Shown here: positions 1-5,797 of the stretch, one piece after another
How the letters are laid out: every line of letters starts with the position of its first letter
Position numbering within the stretch: position 1 is the stretch's first letter
Source of the DNA: an archaeon
Lineage (GTDB): Archaea > Thermoplasmatota > Thermoplasmata > Methanomassiliicoccales > Methanomethylophilaceae
Assembly (NCBI GenBank): GCA_024399225.1
Contig: JAKSHV010000076.1
Coordinates: forward strand, 1 to 5,917
DNA: 5,917 nucleotides
Reading direction: 5' to 3'
The notes under the pieces: model-generated
Told to the model about the DNA's origin: nothing
Databases searched by the model: none
Seen by the model: the letters and a program-made list of their open reading frames with translations, nothing else
Program-made: the position numbers and the translations under genes

Positions 1-235
1 CTGCGGGGTGCTGTACATCGATCTCCTTGAGGATGGTTACACCGTCGTTGGTGATAACGACGTCACCGATGGAGTTGACCATCATCTTGTCCATTCCCTT
101 GGGTCCGAGGGTGGACCTGACGGCGGATGCGACTGCCTTTGCGGCATCGATGTTGTTGAACTGTGCTTCTTTGTCCTTGCTCCTCTGAGTTCCCTCTTTG
201 AAGACAATGATGGGCTGGTTTCCGTTTCCGTACAT
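1..235 (-). CDS. ths: Thermosome (group II chaperonin) subunit, N-terminal part
   Basis: This is the first 78 residues of an ATP-driven cytosolic folding chaperonin; the rest lies left of the window. Seen in the sequence: a short variable start ([17 protein letters not shown]), an [19 protein letters not shown] helix, the [10 protein letters not shown] phosphate-binding segment at about residues 43-52, and [13 protein letters not shown] at about 57-69, which holds the nucleotide-pocket NDG. These are hallmarks of archaeal thermosomes and eukaryotic CCT, and differ from bacterial GroEL. The ATG at 235 is chosen because GGAGAG lies 6 nt upstream and a TATA box lies about 45 bp upstream. It is probably transcribed on its own, since the spacer before it carries its own promoter. 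Which paralogue (alpha, beta or other) cannot be told from this fragment. Confidence 0.96.
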   Translation of the reverse strand, partial: MYGNGNQPIIVFKEGTQRSKDKEAQFNNIDAAKAVASAVRSTLGPKGMDKMMVNSIGDVVITNDGVTILKEIDVQHPA

Positions 236-241
236 TGGTAT

Positions 242-247
242 CTCTCC
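242..247 (-). promoter_or_regulatory. Ribosome binding site of the thermosome gene
   Basis: GGAGAG on the minus strand ends 6 nt before the ATG at 235. It supports this start and suggests a leadered transcript with a short 5' UTR. Confidence 0.75.
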
Positions 248-276
248 AATTTTAATGAGTATCGTTACGTTTGTTC

Positions 277-290
277 TTCTATATAACCTT
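277..290 (-). promoter_or_regulatory. TATA box of the thermosome gene
   Basis: The minus strand reads AAGGTTATATAGAA, close to the archaeal TATA consensus, with a purine-rich stretch just upstream that could act as a BRE. Counting about 25 nt downstream puts the transcription start near 257, giving a leader of about 22 nt that still contains the GGAGAG site. The spacing is seen; promoter activity is inferred. Confidence 0.65.
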
Positions 291-295
291 GTCTC

Positions 296-306
296 AACCG
301 ACGGTT
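296..306. promoter_or_regulatory. Small palindrome AACCG-A-CGGTT, possible operator
   Basis: A perfect 5-bp inverted repeat around one central base sits about 10 bp upstream of the thermosome TATA box, where archaeal activators or heat-shock regulators often bind. No specific regulator can be named from this sequence, and a 5-bp arm can occur by chance. Confidence 0.3.
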
Positions 307-367
307 ACATATCTACTTGCTATTTTGACACTGGCCATATGCCTATAAGTTATATTGGAAATCGAAG

Positions 368-1186
368 TCAGTATTTGCCGAAGACGTCTCTGACCTCTAC
401 TCCTGCGGATGTCAGGAGGGACCTTATCTTCACCAATGCTGAAGGGGAGTTGCTTATGTGCATGCGGTCGAGACGGGCCATGAGCTGAGGGCGCATGTTG
501 ACCGGGTCCAATGCGGCCCTCTTCACACCGGTCGATACTATTGCATCGCAGAACTCCTTCTCATGTCCCTCGAGGTGGTCCATGATCGGTGCGATGAGGG
601 CATAGGTGTTGACACCCGCCTCGGTGAGTTCCTTCAGGGCCTTCAGACGCCTCTCGGGCAGGGGTGCTCCGGGCTCGGTCATCTTCGCCCTGCGCTCATC
701 CAATCCCGTAAGGGTTACGGCCACCTGCCCTTCAAAATGCGTGAGAAGCTCCGTGTCCCTCAGGATGAGGTCGGACTTGGTGTGCATGTGGATCGGATAT
801 CCCTTGCCCTCGAGGAACTCCAGACACTGCCTTGTCAGACCGAACCTCTTCTCAGCCGCCTGATACGGGTCTGTCACCGTTCCGATGCCGATGGTCCCCG
901 ACAGGCCGGGAAGCTCCTTGGCGAGACGTTCGACGATGTTCGTCTTGACCTTCACCACCCTCCAGTTCCTCCAATCTGAATGGGTGACCTCGGGAGCATA
1001 GCAGTAGATGCATCCGTGCTCGCAGCCGCCGTAGGGGTTCAGGTTGTAGTCCATCTCCGGAAGACCCGATGGTGCCAATGCCCTCTTGCAGGTTATGATG
1101 TCATAAATTCCGTCCCAGGCCTCGACGTTGTCGAACTCTATGAGTCCCCTCGCCACATCGCCGGTCCACCTCTCGAGGTTGGTCAT
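368..1186 (-). CDS. SplB-like radical SAM protein (COG1533 / PA0069-type family)
   Basis: A 272-residue radical S-adenosylmethionine enzyme. The CX3CX2C cluster motif is C55, C59 and C62 in NPYGGCEHGCIYCYAPE; these three cysteines bind the [4Fe-4S] cluster that cleaves SAM. GTVTDPYQAAEKRFGLTR at about 102-119 is a family signature, and the rest fits one TIM-barrel domain. Spore photoproduct lyase belongs to the same broad group, but this protein lacks any clear sign of that exact activity, and most members have no known substrate. The ATG at 1186 overlaps the nre stop in ATGA, and GGGGGAGG lies 4 nt upstream, so translation is coupled to nre. That context suggests, without proving, a nucleic-acid repair or modification role. 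Family call is firm; substrate is unknown. Confidence 0.93.
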   Translation of the reverse strand: MTNLERWTGDVARGLIEFDNVEAWDGIYDIITCKRALAPSGLPEMDYNLNPYGGCEHGCIYCYAPEVTHSDWRNWRVVKVKTNIVERLAKELPGLSGTIGIGTVTDPYQAAEKRFGLTRQCLEFLEGKGYPIHMHTKSDLILRDTELLTHFEGQVAVTLTGLDERRAKMTEPGAPLPERRLKALKELTEAGVNTYALIAPIMDHLEGHEKEFCDAIVSTGVKRAALDPVNMRPQLMARLDRMHISNSPSALVKIRSLLTSAGVEVRDVFGKY

Positions 1187-2547
1187 TCGTCCTCCCCCTG
1201 GATGCGTATCTGGGTCTGTTCGACGTCTTCGGGATCGTCATGCAGGTTGGATGCCGCGGGACCGTAGAAATCCTCGATCCTCCTCTGGGTTAGGAAGTCT
1301 GTGAGTACGCCTGAGTTCTTGATCCACACATCGCGTTTGAGATCCATCTTGGAATCGAGGAACGTTAGCACCTTCTCCATCGAATCGAACTTCAGAGGTT
1401 CGGTCGTCAGAGCCATCCTTACGTTCTCCCTGACGTTCCATACACCGACGGGCATGACGTATCCTTCATGGGCCTCCCTGCAGATGACGGCCCCCGCGGT
1501 GCGGTGCTCCCTCTCGAGAAGTTCGTTCACCGCCATCCTCGATGCGTAGTAGCATCCTCCGATGTGGGCATACTCGGTCCTGCTGTCGAAGAACTCGCAG
1601 TCGTTGATGATGGAGATGCCGTTTCCATCGGGTGACCACTGGGTAGGGTTCCAGGAGGTTCCGGGATACCAGGCCTCGATTAGCTCGAAACGCCATGTGG
1701 TGGGCATCATGATGATCGCCCACCTGTTGTCCAGCTGTTCCCAGTAGTAAACTCTGTACTCGTCGATGGTGGGATAGAAACGTGTCCTTTTCAGGTAGTC
1801 CTTTCCGATGATGTCGTCGACGGCGGTGATGCTCCGCCTGGTGGGCGCGAACCTCCTTCTCTTGTCGACGGCCATGGTGCCCACCGAGAAGGCCTTCTGT
1901 ATCTCGGAGATGAGGGTTCCGTTGTTGTATGCCTCGAGGACCGCCTTGGTGGCGTTGAGGTCCACATCGTAGTAGTTCTTCTCGAGATTGTGCTCCCATC
2001 TTCCGTTGCTCTTGCGGAGACCCTCGAGACGTGCGGCGGGACCGAAGGGCTGGATGTCATCGTCAAGGACAATGCGTCCGTGCGGACGTTCCCTGAAGTT
2101 CGCTTCGACGTCCACGGGCTTCTCGGTAAGAGCGATCTCCTGAACTTCGGTAACGATTTTGCCCGATTTCCTGAAGTCGGTGGCATCGATGGCGTACTTT
2201 CCCCTTACGAGACGGTACCTCATGTCCACGATGTCGTCGATGGATTTTCCTATCCACCTTTCCGGCTGGTCCATGATGGAGGTGTCTCCGAACTCTCCAG
2301 GAACGAGGGGTCCGATATCGATCTTCGGATAGCCGTACCTTCCGACAAAGACTGCGGGAGGACTGCTTCCGGCAAGGTCTTTCATGTCCACGAGGGGCAT
2401 GGTCTTGGACCTGGAATAGAACTTGATCATGAGCGGGCAGCGCTCTTTTCCGCACAGACGGTGCGCACCCTTGCAGATGACACATAGGCCGTTCTTCTTC
2501 ACGGGAAGTTTCGTGACGGATTCAGCCTCGAAGGTCGTCTGCGACAT
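1183..2547 (-). CDS. nreA: Archaeal DNA-repair protein Nre (NreA-type)
   Basis: A 454-residue member of the archaea-specific Nre family, whose haloarchaeal NreA is linked to DNA-damage tolerance and binds the sliding clamp PCNA. Near the N-terminus LCVICKGAHRLCGKERCP gives C22, C25, C32 and C37, a CX2CX6CX4C zinc motif. The long middle contains conserved-looking segments such as AVFVGRYGYPKIDIGPL (about 65-81) and IGGCYYASRMAVNELLE (about 329-345). Near the C-terminus QRRIEDFY (421-428) matches the PIP box pattern Qxx-I/L/M-xx-aromatic-aromatic. The ATG at 2547 is preferred: an open frame extends 49 codons further up, but that part is unconserved in look, overlaps promoter and hairpin signals, and the zinc finger lies normally close to this start. 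The final codons overlap the radical SAM gene by 4 bp. The biochemical activity of Nre is not established. Confidence 0.93.
   Translation of the reverse strand: MSQTTFEAESVTKLPVKKNGLCVICKGAHRLCGKERCPLMIKFYSRSKTMPLVDMKDLAGSSPPAVFVGRYGYPKIDIGPLVPGEFGDTSIMDQPERWIGKSIDDIVDMRYRLVRGKYAIDATDFRKSGKIVTEVQEIALTEKPVDVEANFRERPHGRIVLDDDIQPFGPAARLEGLRKSNGRWEHNLEKNYYDVDLNATKAVLEAYNNGTLISEIQKAFSVGTMAVDKRRRFAPTRRSITAVDDIIGKDYLKRTRFYPTIDEYRVYYWEQLDNRWAIIMMPTTWRFELIEAWYPGTSWNPTQWSPDGNGISIINDCEFFDSRTEYAHIGGCYYASRMAVNELLEREHRTAGAVICREAHEGYVMPVGVWNVRENVRMALTTEPLKFDSMEKVLTFLDSKMDLKRDVWIKNSGVLTDFLTQRRIEDFYGPAASNLHDDPEDVEQTQIRIQGEDE
1191..1198 (-). promoter_or_regulatory. Strong ribosome binding site inside the nre 3' end
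   Basis: GGGGGAGG on the minus strand lies 4 nt before the ATG at 1186, within the last codons of nre. It fixes the radical SAM start and indicates reinitiation or direct loading at the ATGA junction. Confidence 0.8.
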
Positions 2548-2552
2548 AGTAA

Positions 2553-2556
2553 CCCC
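2553..2556 (-). promoter_or_regulatory. Weak ribosome binding site of nre
   Basis: GGGG followed by TTACT precedes the ATG at 2547 by 5 nt. This is poorer than the GGAG-type sites of the neighbouring genes, so nre may be modestly translated, controlled by its leader, or in part leaderless. Confidence 0.4.
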
Positions 2557-2567
2557 ATGGAAGAATA

Positions 2568-2576
2568 CAGATAAAG
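2568..2576 (-). promoter_or_regulatory. Proximal TATA-like element before nre (alternative promoter)
   Basis: The minus strand reads CTTTATCTG about 21-29 nt before the nre ATG. If used, transcription would start at or next to the ATG and give a nearly leaderless mRNA. It competes with the better TATA candidate at 2655-2664 and is the weaker match. Confidence 0.25.
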
Positions 2577-2580
2577 GATG

Positions 2581-2631
2581 AAGCGTGAACCAACTGGCCG
2601 AAGCCGAGTGCAAGAGGATTGGTTCACACTC
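2581..2631 (-). ncRNA. Candidate structured leader RNA (or small RNA) upstream of nre
   Basis: On the minus strand, bases 2631-2619 can pair with 2593-2581. A perfect 9-bp inverted repeat (GTGAACCAA / TTGGTTCAC) is extended outward by U-G, G-C, A-U and G-U pairs to 13 bp. Inside it, GGC-UUCG-GCC (2605-2596) forms the very stable cUUCGg tetraloop. A 13-nt single-stranded side containing UCCUC faces only two bases opposite. The wobble pairs and UUCG cap exist only on the minus-strand RNA; the plus strand gives a C-A mismatch and a CGAA loop. A TATA-like box lies upstream at a spacing that would start the RNA at about 2633. Whether it is a 5' UTR regulator, a processing or attenuation site, or a separate RNA is not known, and no Rfam family was recognised. 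Confidence 0.45.
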
Positions 2632-2654
2632 TGAGGGGATATTGGACTTTTGAG

Positions 2655-2664
2655 TACTTAAAAG
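2655..2664 (-). promoter_or_regulatory. Distal TATA-like element for nre and the hairpin leader
   Basis: The minus strand reads CTTTTAAGTA. A start 25-27 nt downstream falls near 2633, just before the first paired base of the stem-loop (2631), giving a leader of about 86 nt for nre. The sequence and spacing are seen; use as a promoter is inferred. Confidence 0.45.
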
Positions 2665-2672
2665 TGCACATT

Positions 2673-2687
2673 GATTTTTGCAAAATC
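2673..2687. promoter_or_regulatory. Palindrome GATTTT-TGC-AAAATC, possible operator
   Basis: This is a 6-bp perfect inverted repeat with a 3-bp centre, about 9 bp upstream of the distal TATA-like element of nre. Location and symmetry suit a dimeric helix-turn-helix regulator. The region is AT-rich, so chance symmetry is possible. Confidence 0.3.
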
Positions 2688-2737
2688 CAACCAATTCCGA
2701 AGATAATTACTCATTTTTGACAGAATTGTTTTAATAT

Positions 2738-2777
2738 AAAACAAAAAGAGTGGTAACTACGTGTAAATTAGTTACAC
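2738..2777 (-). terminator. Hairpin plus T-rich tract ending the ppk1-ppx transcript
   Basis: It begins 20 bp past the ppx stop. The minus strand can fold GTAACTA with TAGTTAC (2775-2769 with 2759-2753, 9-nt loop) or, mutually exclusively, GTGTAA with TTACAC (2777-2772 with 2766-2761, 5-nt loop). TTTTTGTTTT follows at 2747-2738. Archaeal termination relies mainly on T tracts, so the tract alone could suffice; the stems are AT-rich and weak. Confidence 0.55.
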
Positions 2778-2796
2778 TGCGTCAGAGAACGTTTCA

Positions 2797-3720
2797 TCAG
2801 GCGGAACCGCGCGTACGAATGAGATAATCCACCTTCATTCCCTCACGCAGACCGGTCCTGCTGACAGTGAGACGTTCGATACCGAATGACCTCATTATCT
2901 GGTCCAGGACCACGCCGCCGCCGATGACGATGTCGGCACGTTTGGGACTGACCTTGGGAATGTTCGACCTCTCTTCGATAGTGAGTGAGCACATGAGCTT
3001 CATGAGTTCCGCCAGCTCGCTGTGGAGAACATAAGAGGTGTCTTCGTCTCCCCTCATTCCGGCACATCCCTCGGCTACGGCCTCGATGGTTCCCGAGGAT
3101 CCGAACACCTTAATGAAATTGCCACGGACTGCATCTGCAGCATCGGAACATATGTCGGATACGATCTTCCTGAGGGTGTTGTACATCTCTTCGGTCACTA
3201 CTCCGCTCTGGTCGATTCCTGAACCGAATGCCATACGGATCGCACCAAGTGCCAGACTGTCCAAATAGATGTCCTTGGTTCCGTCTGTGAGAGCAATCTC
3301 GGTACTGCCTCCTCCGATATCGACACACAATGTAGGGACATCACAGCAGGGCCCTGCTACACCGAGTCTGGTTATGCGTGCTTCCTCGGGACCGGATATA
3401 ATGTTAAGTTTAATTCCGTATTTCGAGGCGATGTCGATGATGTCGGAACCGTTCGGGGCTTCCCTGGCGGCGGAGGTTGCCATGGCGACGAACACCTCGG
3501 CACCATGCTTATCGGCCTTCTCCCTGAACTTGGCGAACACATGGTCGACCTTGGAAAGGGTTGCCTCATCGAGGAAACCGGTGTCATAGAGGCTTTTTCC
3601 CAGACGGATGGTCTCCTTTCTGGAATAGACGGTCTCGCCTTCGGGATTCTGAGAGAAATCAACCACGATCATGTGGAAGGAATTGGTACCTGCGTCGATG
3701 AATGCGACACGGTCAGACAT
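2797..3720 (-). CDS. ppx: Exopolyphosphatase, Ppx/GppA family (short two-domain form)
   Basis: A 307-residue cytosolic phosphohydrolase of the actin-like ASKHA fold, expected to remove terminal phosphates from polyphosphate; pppGpp hydrolysis is an alternative for the family. Seen: FIDAGTNSFHMIVVDF (7-22), the first phosphate loop; ATSAAREAPNG (81-91); ISGPEEARI (108-116), where E112 aligns with the catalytic E121 of E. coli Ppx; CVDIGGGSTEIAL (132-144), with D134 and E141 matching D143 and E150; and VIGGGVVLDQIM (265-276). It stops there, so the HD-like C-terminal domains of the roughly 510-residue E. coli enzyme are absent, as in actinobacterial Ppx proteins. The ATG at 3720 is chosen over one 26 codons upstream because GGGGAG lies 6 nt before it and MSDRVAFIDAGTNS starts at the family position. 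It overlaps the ppk1 end by 8 bp. Confidence 0.95.
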   Translation of the reverse strand: MSDRVAFIDAGTNSFHMIVVDFSQNPEGETVYSRKETIRLGKSLYDTGFLDEATLSKVDHVFAKFREKADKHGAEVFVAMATSAAREAPNGSDIIDIASKYGIKLNIISGPEEARITRLGVAGPCCDVPTLCVDIGGGSTEIALTDGTKDIYLDSLALGAIRMAFGSGIDQSGVVTEEMYNTLRKIVSDICSDAADAVRGNFIKVFGSSGTIEAVAEGCAGMRGDEDTSYVLHSELAELMKLMCSLTIEERSNIPKVSPKRADIVIGGGVVLDQIMRSFGIERLTVSRTGLREGMKVDYLIRTRGSA

Positions 3721-5788
3721 GCCAGACTCCCCTGTTCTCCATGAACCATTCCTGGGAGCGGAGCCTCTCCTCTCCGGACTTCCTCTTGCGGCGGACATAG
3801 GTTCCGTCGCTCTTGAGCACCCAGGATTTCACGTTGTCCGCGAGACAGGTGTTGAGGATCGTGTCCCTGATGGCGACCATCATATCGGGATCTAGGATGG
3901 GGAAAAGGGTCTCCACCCTTGCGATGAGATTGCGGGGCATCATGTCGGATGAACCGAGGTACATCTTGGGATCTCCTGCGTTGGCGAAGTAGTAGATCCT
4001 TGCATGTTCCAGATATCTGTCGACGATGCTTGTGACGGTGATGTTATCGGATACTCCCTTGACTCCTGGACGGAGACAGCAGAGTCCGCGGATGTTGAGG
4101 TCGATCTTCACTCCGGCGATGGATGCGGCATAGAGTTCGGCGATGATGTCGGAGTCGATGAGTCCGTTCGCCTTCATCGCGATGTATGCCTTCTGACCGT
4201 TCCTTGCGTTCTCGGCCTCGTTGCGGATCATGCTGATCAGTGAAGTTTTGAGGGTAAGCGGTGCGACGAGCAGATGCTTGTAGTCCCTGGGCCCGAAATA
4301 TCCGGTAAGAACGTTGAACAGTTCGCCGACATCCTCTCCGATATCCTGGTTCGCGGTCAGGTATGAGATGTCGGAATACTGCTTGGCGGTGCTTTCGTTG
4401 TAGTTTCCGGAACTCATGTGGGTGTATCTCACGAGGTGGTCCTTCTCGAGCCTGACCACCTGGAGAAGCTTGGAATGGACCTTCAGGTTCACGGGACCGT
4501 AGACCACGTGGACACCGATCTTCTCGAGTTCCTTCGCGATGGCGATGTTGTTGACCTCGTCGAACTTCGCCCTCAGCTCCATCAGGACGGAGACGGCCTT
4601 TCCGTTCTCCTTGGCCCTCATGAGCTGGCGGATGATCTCCTGGTGCTTTCCGATCCTGTATAGGCATATCTTGATGGACTGGACGTTGGGATCCTCGGCG
4701 GATTCGCGAAGTGCCCTGAGAACCACGTCGAACGATTCGTAGGGGTGGAACACGATCCAATCCTTTGCCTTGATCGCATCGAAGAGATTGGGAGAATCGT
4801 TCAGTTCCTGGGGGACGACGGGAGTATAGGGTTTCTCCTTCAACGAAGGAAGATTGAGTCCTGCGATCTCCCACAGGTCGGTGAGCATCATTCCCTTGTC
4901 GGATGCACGGGTGACCTGGTTCTCCAGGAGCTTGAGGTTCTTGGCGAAGACGGTGACGAGATCCACGGGCATGGTGTCCTCGACGACCATCCTGACGGGG
5001 AATCCGATATCCCTCGAATCGAGAGCGTCCTCGACGGCTGACATAAGGTCCACAGCCTCGTCGATGGTCACCTTGACGTCGGCGTTACGGGTAATGCGGA
5101 ACTTGTAGCAACCGATGATCTCGAGATCGGGGAAGAGGGCCTGGATATTGTCCTTGACGATGTTCTCGAGAAGGACGAACTGCTTCTTCTTTCCCTCGGA
5201 GGGGATCTTGACGAAACGGGGCAGGATGCCGACGGGGACCTTGACCCTTGCGAAGAGGATCTCCTCCCCGCGTCTCATCTTGACGGAGAGGTTGAGCGAG
5301 TTGCTGGATATGAACGGAAAAGGATGTGAGATATCAAGTGCCAGAGGTGTGAGGAGCGGATGGACCCTCTCCTTGTAGTAATCGTCTACCCACATCTTCT
5401 GCTTGGGATCGAGGGCGGACACGGAAAGGACGGAGATACCTTCCTTGTTGAGGGCGGATTCGAGATCGCTCCAGCAGTCCTCGTATCCGTCGGTGAGACT
5501 GCTGACGCTCTGATTGATGAGACCGATGATCTCGTTCTTGTCGTCGAAGGAATCGGGGCCGAGGTTCAGCCTCTCGTCCACGGGGGACGAGAGGAGACCG
5601 GGCATACGGATCATGAAGAACTCATCCATGTTGCCGTAGCAGATGGCCATGAACTTGACCCGCTCTAGAACGGGGTTCGATTTGTCCATAGCCTCTTCGA
5701 GGCAGCGTCTGTTGAACGCCAGCCAGGAGAGTTCCCTGTTGATGTACAGCCTGCGGTCGTATAGATCGGTCTTTTCCTTCTTCGCCAT
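3713..5788 (-). CDS. ppk1: Polyphosphate kinase 1
   Basis: A 691-residue enzyme that reversibly builds polyphosphate from the gamma-phosphate of ATP; the length is typical. N-terminal domain: LYINRELSWLAFNRR (14-28) and GNMDEFFMIRMPGL (52-65), with N53 matching E. coli ATP-contacting N45. Head domain: HPLLTPLALDISHPFPF (143-159). The catalytic half aligns without gaps to recalled E. coli PPK around the active site: R378 for R375, H438 in KVHSK for the phosphorylated H435, Y471 for Y468, R567 for R564 and H595 in RYLEHAR for H592. One metal-binding position differs: E. coli R405 is K408 here. The normally RN-L/I-D-x-R segment reads RNLIARVE at 619-626. The ATG at 5788 has GAGG 5 nt upstream, overlapping the hisD stop. 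The stop is shared with the ppx start region. Confidence 0.97.
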   Translation of the reverse strand: MAKKEKTDLYDRRLYINRELSWLAFNRRCLEEAMDKSNPVLERVKFMAICYGNMDEFFMIRMPGLLSSPVDERLNLGPDSFDDKNEIIGLINQSVSSLTDGYEDCWSDLESALNKEGISVLSVSALDPKQKMWVDDYYKERVHPLLTPLALDISHPFPFISSNSLNLSVKMRRGEEILFARVKVPVGILPRFVKIPSEGKKKQFVLLENIVKDNIQALFPDLEIIGCYKFRITRNADVKVTIDEAVDLMSAVEDALDSRDIGFPVRMVVEDTMPVDLVTVFAKNLKLLENQVTRASDKGMMLTDLWEIAGLNLPSLKEKPYTPVVPQELNDSPNLFDAIKAKDWIVFHPYESFDVVLRALRESAEDPNVQSIKICLYRIGKHQEIIRQLMRAKENGKAVSVLMELRAKFDEVNNIAIAKELEKIGVHVVYGPVNLKVHSKLLQVVRLEKDHLVRYTHMSSGNYNESTAKQYSDISYLTANQDIGEDVGELFNVLTGYFGPRDYKHLLVAPLTLKTSLISMIRNEAENARNGQKAYIAMKANGLIDSDIIAELYAASIAGVKIDLNIRGLCCLRPGVKGVSDNITVTSIVDRYLEHARIYYFANAGDPKMYLGSSDMMPRNLIARVETLFPILDPDMMVAIRDTILNTCLADNVKSWVLKSDGTYVRRKRKSGEERLRSQEWFMENRGVWHV
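3727..3732 (-). promoter_or_regulatory. Ribosome binding site of ppx inside ppk1
   Basis: GGGGAG on the minus strand ends 6 nt before the ATG at 3720. It decides the ppx start and shows that ppx is translated from the ppk1 message. Confidence 0.8.
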
Positions 5789-5793
5789 ATCGG

Positions 5794-5797
5794 CCTC
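5794..5797 (-). promoter_or_regulatory. Ribosome binding site of ppk1 overlapping the hisD stop
   Basis: The minus strand reads TGAGG, so the hisD stop codon TGA forms part of the GAGG site 5 nt before the ppk1 ATG. Such sharing usually means translational coupling. Confidence 0.65.

Larger units (their letters stand above)
236..367. other. Intergenic spacer between the radical SAM gene and the thermosome gene
   Basis: This 132-bp AT-rich gap holds the thermosome promoter and a leader. Past the radical SAM stop there is an imperfect palindrome (GGCCATATGCC, about 342-352), but no strong GC stem followed by a T tract. How the upstream operon terminates is therefore unclear. An open frame crosses this gap on the plus strand, but it runs antisense into both neighbours and is not called. 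Confidence 0.6.
2548..2796. other. Intergenic regulatory region between ppx and nre
   Basis: These 249 bp are markedly more AT-rich than the flanking genes and contain no credible reading frame. They hold the ppx-side terminator, a palindrome, two TATA-like boxes and the stem-loop RNA candidate. The related strings AACCAACTGGCCGAAG (2588-2603) and AACCAATTCCGAAG (2689-2702) occur about 100 bp apart. Confidence 0.7.

Noticed and set aside
198..488. 96-codon plus-strand frame crossing the thermosome/radical SAM spacer, with a hydrophobic stretch
   Set aside because: It is antisense to both neighbours, overlaps the thermosome promoter and start, and the hydrophobic run comes from T-rich intergenic DNA. 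No ribosome site was seen.
458..979. 173-codon plus-strand frame antisense to the radical SAM gene
   Set aside because: It is the mirror of conserved coding sequence, with no ribosome site or family motif.
1466..1999. 177-codon minus-strand frame inside nre
   Set aside because: It is an out-of-frame shadow with Arg/His-rich low-complexity composition typical of GC-rich coding DNA read in the wrong frame.
1990..2487. 165-codon plus-strand frame antisense to nre
   Set aside because: It is opposite a well-supported gene, with no motif or promoter.
2581..2631. tRNA or H/ACA guide RNA reading of the stem-loop
   Set aside because: It has no cloverleaf or T-arm consensus. The plus-strand ACA next to the stem is suggestive of an H/ACA box, but the hairpin is too short and the pocket lopsided.
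2548..2694. 49-codon upstream extension of the nre frame
   Set aside because: It overlaps TATA-like elements and the stem-loop, shows no family-like sequence, and would push the zinc finger far from the N-terminus. The ATG at 2547 fits better.
3721..3798. 26-codon upstream extension of the ppx frame
   Set aside because: It lies wholly within ppk1, is Arg/Ser/Gly-rich, and the ATG at 3720 has a well-spaced GGGGAG and the usual family start.
4044..4874. 276-codon minus-strand frame inside ppk1
   Set aside because: It is an out-of-frame shadow, extremely rich in Arg, Gly and His, with no recognisable motif, over a gene with strong family evidence.
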